A stretch of 22,716 bases of DNA, from positions 1 to 22,716 of the forward strand of contig DEAF01000032.1 of assembly GCA_002346625.1 (NCBI GenBank), written 5' to 3'. Numbering within the stretch: the first letter of the stretch is position 1; each line of letters starts with the position of its first letter. The notes below the pieces were generated by a model, which had not been told where the DNA came from, did not search any database, and saw only the letters and a program-made list of their open reading frames with translations. Shown here piece after piece: positions 16,678-22,716 of this stretch. The position numbers were made by a program, and so were the translations under genes. The stretch comes from Gemmatimonadales bacterium UBA2989. Its GTDB lineage: Bacteria > Gemmatimonadota > Gemmatimonadetes > Longimicrobiales > Gaopeijiaceae.

Positions 16678-17408
16678 CTACTTTCCATCCTTTTTTTATA
16701 AGAAACAACTACCTGGTCAGCATATCGGAGATCTACGATAGCAGGGCCTCGATCTGGATAGCGTTGTATGGCATCCGCATGAACCATCAGTCCCTCCTGC
16801 AAACGTAGATTTAACAAGGGTGGACGAAATTTAAGTTGCATATCCGACTCGACGACGAACGTTGCATCTCCATTGTCATCCATAGAAACTTCTGATACAG
16901 CAGCCATGAAATGAGGGTCATTTACAGTGAGACGTTGAACCTCCGTAGCCAAAAGTCTCAACTGTGACCTAGAAAGCTTAGCGGTTCCAGAATCCGTTCT
17001 AAGCAATGGCAGATCCAACTTATACTTACCAGGATCCAAAGGAAGGATTTGACCATAACGATCAACCGGTTCTAGAAGAGTATTAGAAACTAGAGCTATA
17101 GGAACTCTTTCCTGGACGGTCACAACTAGAGTCTTGGGAAGTATCCGTGTGATTTTAGCCGAAAGTATTAGAGGATGCCTATTAAGATTAAGCTCCCACG
17201 AGTCTGTGACATCAAAAACACTGGCATATTTTGGTATTGATGCCGCCTTAAGAATTTCTTTTTCGCCGATAAATCGATTACCTACAACATCGAATTCTTT
17301 TGCCTGAAAGTACTCTAACTCTCCGAGTGTACCCGGGAGCCAAGCAGCTGCCAGATAAGCACCGCCAGCCACAGAAAACCAAAGGGCAATACGGACTATC
17401 CGATACAT
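16674..17408 (-). CDS. ftsQ: Cell-division protein FtsQ (POTRA domain)
   Basis: This single-pass inner-membrane divisome protein has 244 residues from the chosen start. One membrane segment (about 5-24, ALWFSVAGGAYLAAAW) is followed by a POTRA domain (about 35-103): FDVVGNRFIGEKEILKAA, HPLILSAKITRILPKTLVV and VQERVPIALV. A beta region comes next, with a C-terminal IVDLRYADQVVVSY that matches the usual DLR(Y/F)...V end. The frame opens at GTG 17417, but AAGGAG lies 8 bases before ATG 17408, and that ATG shares one base with the murC stop (TAATG). FtsQ normally recruits FtsB/FtsL to the septum. murB and ddl, which often precede ftsQ, are missing here. Confidence 0.93.
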   Translation of the reverse strand: MYRIVRIALWFSVAGGAYLAAAWLPGTLGELEYFQAKEFDVVGNRFIGEKEILKAASIPKYASVFDVTDSWELNLNRHPLILSAKITRILPKTLVVTVQERVPIALVSNTLLEPVDRYGQILPLDPGKYKLDLPLLRTDSGTAKLSRSQLRLLATEVQRLTVNDPHFMAAVSEVSMDDNGDATFVVESDMQLKFRPPLLNLRLQEGLMVHADAIQRYPDRGPAIVDLRYADQVVVSYKKRMESR

Positions 17409-18832
17409 TATCCGCACTCCTTCAGGATATTTAGTACCAGGCCAGGAACATATTCGATTGAACCCGCCCCCATTGTAACCAAGAGATCACCAGGCATAAG
17501 ATCAGAAGCCACTACATCAGCAATGGTGTCCAGGTCTGAGTGATACTTTACATTGCCACCTTCACGCTCTGCCGCAGTCGAAATCAAGGCACCAGTGACA
17601 CCGGGTATTGGTTCTTCTCGAGCTGGAAAAATAGAAGTTACCCAAATAACGTCAGCACCCGCCAAGGCACGTCCAAAGTCATCTGCAAAATCTTGAGTTC
17701 TACTGAATAAGTGTGGCTGGAATATTGCCACAATCCTACGGTCAGGATATGAATCTCGCGCTGCTTCAAGGGTGGCTGATATCTCTGATGGATGATGTGC
17801 ATAATCGTCAACTAATAAGATATCATTCTCTAAACCTACTATCTCAAAACGGCGACCAACTCCCTTGTATAACATCAAGCTTCTTCGGATATCTTCCCAA
17901 CTCACTTCGAAGTAACGGGCAGCTGCCGCTGCACCTAAAGCGTTACGAAGATTGTGAACACCTGGTACTGAAAGGCTGAAAATACCTTTATCAAAACCAT
18001 CTTCCACGATCCGAAATTCTATGCTCCCAGGTTTCGTTTTTATGTCTACACCCCGAAGCTGTGACCCGGCAGAAGTCCCATAGGTGTAACCCCTACCGTT
18101 CAATATCCCCAAAAGCTTACTAGCACCGTAATCATCTCCACAGATTATACCTCGACCTTCTTTCGAAAGAGCACCTAGAAAATCACAAAATGCTTTAATA
18201 ACACTCTCAATGTTTCCGTAAGTATCGAGGTGATCAGCTTCCAAATTAGTAACCACAGCTACCTTAGGTTCTAGATTTAAGAAGGATCTGTCGTACTCAT
18301 CGGCCTCAACAACGTAAAGATCGCTGCCATAGCGCATATTGCTGTCCCACCCCGATACCCGCCCACCTACAATACCAGTAGGATTTAGTCCCGCCTCTGC
18401 TAGTATTTCTGTGGCCATAGCAGTAGTTGAAGTCTTACCGTGAGTACCTGCAATTGCGAGCACTTCGCCACGATTAACCCACATGCCAAGCGCTTCAGAC
18501 CTCTTCAAAACTGGTATTCCCCGGGAATGAGCCTCCTGTATCTCAGAATGATCAAGTGGCACAGCAGCACTTATAACCAAGGCATCCACTTCTTCTAAAT
18601 GCTTACATTCATGGCCATCGTGAACAGTCACATTCATAGACCTAAAGTGTTCTTTAATAGCCCCAGAACTAATATCACAACCCGATACTTCCCCACCATC
18701 CCGGACAAATAGTTCTGCCAAAGCACACATGCCTGATCCCCCAATACCCATGAAGTGCACATGCCCATGACGCATCAATTGGATCAAATCTTCCCCTCTA
18801 ATAGAATCTTGTAACTGTTGAGGTATTATCAT
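17408..18832 (-). CDS. murC: UDP-N-acetylmuramate--L-alanine ligase
   Basis: MurC adds L-alanine to UDP-MurNAc, the first step of stem-peptide synthesis in the cytoplasm, using ATP. The 474-residue chain has the three Mur-ligase domains. The UDP-binding domain begins HFMGIGGSGMCALAE (27-40). The ATP domain has AGTHGKTST (128-136), EADEYDRSF (176-184) and TNLEADHLDTY (195-205). The C-terminal domain contains DDYAHHPSEI and FQPHLFSRT, both characteristic of MurC. The ATG overlaps the murG stop by 4 bases (ATGA), and its own stop overlaps the ftsQ start by one base, so translation is probably coupled through the operon. Confidence 0.97.
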   Translation of the reverse strand: MIIPQQLQDSIRGEDLIQLMRHGHVHFMGIGGSGMCALAELFVRDGGEVSGCDISSGAIKEHFRSMNVTVHDGHECKHLEEVDALVISAAVPLDHSEIQEAHSRGIPVLKRSEALGMWVNRGEVLAIAGTHGKTSTTAMATEILAEAGLNPTGIVGGRVSGWDSNMRYGSDLYVVEADEYDRSFLNLEPKVAVVTNLEADHLDTYGNIESVIKAFCDFLGALSKEGRGIICGDDYGASKLLGILNGRGYTYGTSAGSQLRGVDIKTKPGSIEFRIVEDGFDKGIFSLSVPGVHNLRNALGAAAAARYFEVSWEDIRRSLMLYKGVGRRFEIVGLENDILLVDDYAHHPSEISATLEAARDSYPDRRIVAIFQPHLFSRTQDFADDFGRALAGADVIWVTSIFPAREEPIPGVTGALISTAAEREGGNVKYHSDLDTIADVVASDLMPGDLLVTMGAGSIEYVPGLVLNILKECG

Positions 18833-19986
18833 GCCCGAACATCCTGGTTAAATCCGGGAAGAAGACGGATGATTTCAGAAACGATAACCGTAGCAGCTTC
18901 GGGATTGCTGCGTGCCCTAGCCGCATGCCTCATACGTTCTAGCAGATCTTGGTCTTTCGTAAGCTCTTCCAAGGATATCCATAAACTCTCTGGCGTGAGC
19001 CCTTCCTGGCTTAGGTGGATAGCTGCCCCAGAATTTTGCAAAGCTTGGGCATTCATTTCTTGGTGGTTAGCAGCAGAAGTCGGAAGAGGAATCAAGATAG
19101 ATGGAACACCCCATGCCATAAGTTCAGCAGTGGTCATAGCACCAGCTCGACTTATGGCAAGATCAGCTATACTAAGCACTGAGGGCATATCTTCTATATA
19201 AGGTACAGTCCGTACTCGACCTGGGCTGCCCATTTCACTAAGAGCCTGATCAACACTGTTGTGATGTTGAGTGCCGGTAACCCATAAAAGTTGCCAGCCT
19301 TCCAGACGAGACAAAGACCCACTGGTCATACTTCGTATACCGTTTTTCATCAAATCATTAAGAGCAAGAGATCCCTGGCTTCCTCCTACCATAAGAATAA
19401 CCTTGAGCCCTGGATCAAGACCTATTTTCATACACAAATCATGCCGTTCGTATTTTTGGTTTTGTGGGATCCGTATAGGACAGCCAGAGACATGAATGGA
19501 ATCTTTAGAAAGGAGCGGCAAATGCTGTACAGACTCCGGAAATGCCACATGAACTTGAGTTGCCCATCTCGAAAGAAATCTTGTGGTTGCACCAGGCCAA
19601 GCATTCTGCTCCTGAAGGACCAATGGAATGCCCGCCATAGCGGTCGCTATTCCAGCCGGAGCCCCAGCATATCCACCTGTTACCACCACAAGTTCTGGAT
19701 CCAATTGACGGAAAAGTTTAATTGCAACAGCAAGAGATCGAGTCAAAGCACACGGTACTCCAATATTAGAAAGCAGTTCACCCCTCTGGAAACCACGAAC
19801 CGGAAGAAGACAGTGTTCCAGTTTTCGCTCCGGAAGCAACCGGGCCTCCAGGCCTCCTTGTGCGCCAAGGAAAAATGGCCTGGTACTCGGACGTTGTCTT
19901 ACAAGCTCATCAGCCAGAACTAGAGCTGGATAGAGGTGGCCGCCAGTACCTCCACCCGCAAAAATTGCTACAGAACGTTCAGGCAA
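18829..19986 (-). CDS. murG: Lipid II synthase glycosyltransferase MurG
   Basis: MurG transfers GlcNAc from UDP-GlcNAc to lipid I at the inner face of the cytoplasmic membrane, giving lipid II. This 385-residue GT28 enzyme has the N-terminal glycine loop GGGTGGHLYPAL (11-22), the acceptor-side loop TGGYAGAPAGIA and QEQNAWPGATTR. The donor-side motifs are MVGGSQGSLALN and SRAGAMTTAELMAWGVPSILIPLP, followed by NHQEMNAQAL. The start is TTG, with AAGGAGG only 4 bases upstream inside the end of ftsW; the genes overlap by 8 bases. The length is slightly above the usual 350-370. Confidence 0.97.
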   Translation of the reverse strand: MPERSVAIFAGGGTGGHLYPALVLADELVRQRPSTRPFFLGAQGGLEARLLPERKLEHCLLPVRGFQRGELLSNIGVPCALTRSLAVAIKLFRQLDPELVVVTGGYAGAPAGIATAMAGIPLVLQEQNAWPGATTRFLSRWATQVHVAFPESVQHLPLLSKDSIHVSGCPIRIPQNQKYERHDLCMKIGLDPGLKVILMVGGSQGSLALNDLMKNGIRSMTSGSLSRLEGWQLLWVTGTQHHNSVDQALSEMGSPGRVRTVPYIEDMPSVLSIADLAISRAGAMTTAELMAWGVPSILIPLPTSAANHQEMNAQALQNSGAAIHLSQEGLTPESLWISLEELTKDQDLLERMRHAARARSNPEAATVIVSEIIRLLPGFNQDVRA

Positions 19987-21163
19987 TCGCCCTCCTTACA
20001 CCCCGTATAGGACGCTCACAGGCTCTTGAGATACTCATCAGAATCCCAAGGGCTGCAAGTGTGACCAAAAGGTTAGATCTGCCGTAGGATATCAGAGGAA
20101 GAGCCAAACCTGTTGGTGGCATCAACTTCAATCCCACAGACATATGCAAAAAAGCTTGTAACCCAATCATGCTAGTGATTCCAGTGGCTAGAAGCTTACC
20201 AAAAAGATCTGGAACTCTGGACGCTACACGGAAACCAACTAGAACCATAAGTAAGTACAAAATCACGATAACCATCACCCCAATGAATCCCCATTCTTCA
20301 CCTATCATTGAGAAAATAAAGTCGTTATGTGCTTCGGGAAGAAAACCGAACTTCTGACGCCCCTGACCGGGCCCAACTCCCGCGATTCCCCCAGAACCAA
20401 GTGCTAAGAGTGACTGACGAACCTGGAAACCAGCACCAGCTGGATCTATCGAGGGGTCAAAGAAGGATTTAATTCTATCAATCCGAAACGACTCGTTGAG
20501 TTGTTGCCAAAGCAAAGGTGCCATGAGTAAAGCGATAAAAATGAAGTGAGCAAAACGTGCTCCGGCAGCAAATACTACTAAAATCCCTAGGACTCCAATC
20601 AAGAGTGCCGTCATGAAATCAGGCTCTAGAGCAATAGGAAGCATTACCGCTCCCCAAACAGCTAAAAATGGTACAAAGCCCCGCTTAAAGCTCCTGAAAT
20701 AATCTTGCTTGCGTACTGCTAGAGATGCTGTCCAAACTATGACGGCAACCTTAGCAATTTCCGAGGGTTGGATATTTATACCTATCCGGAGCCAGCGACG
20801 AGATCCGTTAATCTCAGGTGCAATTGCCTCTGTGCCGGGAATTACGAGGACTATCAAGAAAAGCCAGACTATAATAATCATGGGCCATGCCAGATGTTGC
20901 CAAAAATCATGGGGGAGCCAAGCACAAAACACCAGAACACCCAATCCTATAGTCGCACCCATTGCTTGCCTGAGCACATAATAGTAATCAGGTAACATCT
21001 GACGTTGGGCGAGTTGATGGCTAGCTGAATAGAGAGCCACTAATCCCAGTGACAAGAGAATGACCGTGAGTGCCATAAGAGCGAAAGCTTCCCAGCCTCT
21101 TCCCAAGCCCGTAATAGGCAAAGCAAGTGGTCCTGACGGGGCAACGTCGATAGGACGAGCCAT
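19979..21163 (-). CDS. ftsW: SEDS glycosyltransferase FtsW
   Basis: FtsW is the multi-pass membrane enzyme that polymerises lipid II at the septum with its partner penicillin-binding protein. The 394-residue chain has about ten hydrophobic segments. It has the SEDS motifs NGSRRWL, PSEIAKVA, EPDFMTA and FLPEAHNDFIFSMIGEEWG (274-292), in which Asp281 corresponds to the proposed catalytic aspartate. The last motif reads PLISYGRSNL (356-365) where most SEDS proteins have SYGGSS, so Arg362 and Asn364 are unusual. The ATG shares one base with the murD stop (TGATG). The position beside murG and murD favours FtsW over RodA. Confidence 0.95.
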   Translation of the reverse strand: MARPIDVAPSGPLALPITGLGRGWEAFALMALTVILLSLGLVALYSASHQLAQRQMLPDYYYVLRQAMGATIGLGVLVFCAWLPHDFWQHLAWPMIIIVWLFLIVLVIPGTEAIAPEINGSRRWLRIGINIQPSEIAKVAVIVWTASLAVRKQDYFRSFKRGFVPFLAVWGAVMLPIALEPDFMTALLIGVLGILVVFAAGARFAHFIFIALLMAPLLWQQLNESFRIDRIKSFFDPSIDPAGAGFQVRQSLLALGSGGIAGVGPGQGRQKFGFLPEAHNDFIFSMIGEEWGFIGVMVIVILYLLMVLVGFRVASRVPDLFGKLLATGITSMIGLQAFLHMSVGLKLMPPTGLALPLISYGRSNLLVTLAALGILMSISRACERPIRGVRRAIA

Positions 21164-22563
21164 CAGTCGTCATCCTCAGTAGCGAAAGCTACAGCTAATT
21201 CGGTGAATCTTTCACCACGTTCTTCATAGCTATTGAAAAGATCAAAGCTCGAACAAGCAGGAGATAAAAGCACTATATCACCAGGTTTTGCAGCATTTGA
21301 GGCAGTCCGGAACGCAACATCAAAACTCGAAGTGATTAGCACAACCTTTAAACTATCCGCAAGGGTCTTCTGGATCCGAGGACCAGCTTCTCCATAAGCA
21401 AAGACACGAGCTTCCACCGATAACAGGGATGAAATCAGAGGAGAAAAGTCTTCACCCTTATCTTTGCCACCCAACAAAACGATGAGTGGGTCAACAAAAC
21501 TGGATATCGCCTTCCGGGCAGCAGCCACGTTAGTAGCCTTGGAATCATTAATCCATCGGACACCTTTTCCTTCTGCTACCTGCTCAGTACGATGAGGCAA
21601 AGGTTGGGCATTCATCAAATTGCACTTAATAGAGTCTTCAGAAACCCCGGTCAATTTGGCTACAGTAGCTGCAGCTAAAGCATTCTCGACATTGTGATCA
21701 CCTAAAAGCCCAAGTTTACCTAGAGGTATTAGGACTTCTATATCACCAGGCACCATCTCCAGAGTAAGATGCTTACTATCTAGGTATGCTCCACAGACAC
21801 GAGTTTTCTTAGTGCTAAAATTATATACCTCTCCCGGGACTCCAGTTGCCATTTTTACAACTTCAGGGTCATCGTAATTGATAACCCACCTGCTATCTTC
21901 GTCAGCGTTGATAAAAAGATTGGCTTTGTCTGAATAGTACTCTTCAACAGATAAGTACCTGTCCAAATGGTCGGGAGCCAGATTAGTAAATACACCTATA
22001 TCAGCACGAAAAAGATCAATTCCTGAAAGCTGAAAAGAACTCATCTCCACCACATACCAATCTGGACTACGCTTGCGAAGAGCAAGCTCTGAGGCCGCAG
22101 GACCAAAAACACTACCGATATTACCTCCAAGGGCCACATCATATCCATAACTCTCAAGTAGATGTGTGATCAGAGTCGCAGTCGTGGTCTTGCCGTTGGT
22201 CCCAGTCACAACGATCAGTGGGCCATCGAAGAAGCGAAAGGCAAACTCAGGTTCAGATATCCATCTGATACCTTGATCATTGAGCCCTTTGAGCACCTGA
22301 GCGTCCGGTGGGATTCCAGGACTGACCACCACGGTATCTGCCTTGGCGATTCTATCCATGGGATGTCCTCCGAGATCAACTTCGATGCCGAGTGCTCGGA
22401 GCTCGTCTCCACAAGCATGAGCTGAGGCGTCGCTGCGCAAATCCGAGACATGAACACTACCTCCTCGTTCGAGTGCTAAATGAGCGGCTGCCTTTCCAGA
22501 TGCAGCCACACCAATTACGGCAATTCGCTTACCGTCCAAACTTCTAATTCTTTTGTTTTTCAC
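21163..22563 (-). CDS. murD: UDP-N-acetylmuramoylalanine--D-glutamate ligase
   Basis: MurD adds D-glutamate to UDP-MurNAc-L-Ala in the cytoplasm, using ATP. From the chosen start it has 466 residues. Features are an N-terminal UDP-binding fold (IAVIGVAASGKAAA, about 14-27), TGTNGKTTT (120-128) for ATP, MSSFQLSG, TNLAPDHLDRY and a later YYSDKANLF with the lysine that is carbamylated in Mur ligases. The C-terminal domain has NDSKATNVAA and LLGGKDKG, which are MurD-specific. The frame could open at TTG 22617, but that lies inside mraY. GTG at 22563 overlaps the mraY stop by 4 bases (GTGA) and is preferred, although the ribosome-binding sequence is weak. Confidence 0.96.
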   Translation of the reverse strand: MKNKRIRSLDGKRIAVIGVAASGKAAAHLALERGGSVHVSDLRSDASAHACGDELRALGIEVDLGGHPMDRIAKADTVVVSPGIPPDAQVLKGLNDQGIRWISEPEFAFRFFDGPLIVVTGTNGKTTTATLITHLLESYGYDVALGGNIGSVFGPAASELALRKRSPDWYVVEMSSFQLSGIDLFRADIGVFTNLAPDHLDRYLSVEEYYSDKANLFINADEDSRWVINYDDPEVVKMATGVPGEVYNFSTKKTRVCGAYLDSKHLTLEMVPGDIEVLIPLGKLGLLGDHNVENALAAATVAKLTGVSEDSIKCNLMNAQPLPHRTEQVAEGKGVRWINDSKATNVAAARKAISSFVDPLIVLLGGKDKGEDFSPLISSLLSVEARVFAYGEAGPRIQKTLADSLKVVLITSSFDVAFRTASNAAKPGDIVLLSPACSSFDLFNSYEERGERFTELAVAFATEDDD

Positions 22564-22716
22564 CGAATTTTTAGGGCGCTGAAAGCGACAATAGCAGACA
22601 GTATGCCCATGATCCAAAACCTCACCACCACCTTACTTTCTGGCCAACCCAATTCCTCGAAGTGATGATGGAGAGGGGCCATTTTAAAGATGCGTTTTCC
22701 AATTCCATATTTGCGG
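22560..22716 (-). CDS. mraY: Phospho-MurNAc-pentapeptide transferase, C-terminal part (partial)
   Basis: MraY is the membrane enzyme that links phospho-MurNAc-pentapeptide to undecaprenyl phosphate, forming lipid I. Only its last 51 or so codons lie in the window, in a frame hidden upstream of murD. They read GKRIFKMAPLHHHFEELGWP, then VVVRFWIMG, ending with a last membrane helix and ALKIR at a TGA (22560-22562). The MAPLHHHFE histidine motif is the diagnostic MraY signature near the substrate pocket. The stop overlaps the murD GTG by 4 bases. The rest of the gene lies beyond the right edge, consistent with the standard mraY-murD order. Confidence 0.95.
   Translation of the reverse strand, partial: RKYGIGKRIFKMAPLHHHFEELGWPESKVVVRFWIMGILSAIVAFSALKIR

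Noticed and set aside
19291..19923. A 210-codon plus-strand open frame opposite murG
   Set aside because: It lies wholly antisense to murG, which has all its family motifs. The translation shows no recognisable domain and a composition expected from an antisense frame.
22564..22617. Extending murD to the TTG at 22617
   Set aside because: This stretch codes for the end of mraY in another frame, and the added residues (with CYC and FQRPK) do not resemble a MurD N-terminus.
1..22716. CRISPR arrays, insertion sequences, tRNA or rRNA genes, phage genes
   Set aside because: No spaced direct repeats, transposase motifs, terminal inverted repeats, cloverleaf or rRNA-like stretches were seen; the gaps between genes are short.

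Overview
The window reads as chromosomal DNA from a Gram-negative bacterium. It carries outer-membrane SusC/SusD transport genes, TonB-dependent import features, lipoprotein and Tat export signals, and a peptidoglycan/cell-division (dcw) cluster. The combination of SusC/RagA and SusD/RagB proteins, a small plug-like lipoprotein, and a dcw order of mraY-murD-ftsW-murG-murC-ftsQ-ftsA-ftsZ-M23 peptidase suggests a member of the Gemmatimonadota or a neighbouring FCB-group lineage, probably an environmental or marine type because the DNA is AT-leaning. This placement is an inference from gene content, not from a marker-gene tree.

Layout, reading the minus strand from right to left. Positions 22716 to 10963 hold a tightly packed run: the 3' end of mraY, then murD, ftsW, murG, murC, ftsQ, ftsA, ftsZ, an M23 endopeptidase and a membrane-anchored VWA-like protein. 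Most junctions overlap by 1-8 bases or are separated by 9-46 bases. Next, still on the minus strand, come recG, asnS and a D-2-hydroxyacid dehydrogenase (10904 to 6332). One plus-strand gene, a SAM-dependent methyltransferase (5682-6329), meets the dehydrogenase tail to tail with a 2-base gap. To its left, again on the minus strand, lie a small lipoprotein resembling a TonB-receptor plug (5096-5512), a SusC-type receptor (1660-4812) and its SusD partner (270-1634). A strong hairpin terminator follows, then the first 45 codons of a Tat-exported protein cut off by the window edge.

The right half makes and polymerises cell wall at the septum. MraY, MurD, MurC and MurG make lipid I, UDP-MurNAc-peptide intermediates and lipid II. 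FtsW polymerises the glycan, FtsQ, FtsA and FtsZ organise the divisome, and the M23 enzyme probably cuts cross-links. murB and ddl, often placed between murC and ftsQ, are absent here. The left half is a nutrient-uptake locus: SusD captures an unknown ligand and SusC moves it across the outer membrane.

No CRISPR array, insertion sequence, tRNA, rRNA or phage gene was seen. I found no clear undescribed system. The points most worth a second look are the stand-alone plug-like lipoprotein, the ftsZ-M23-VWA arrangement, the altered FtsW signature, and several genes whose real start differs from the longest open frame.
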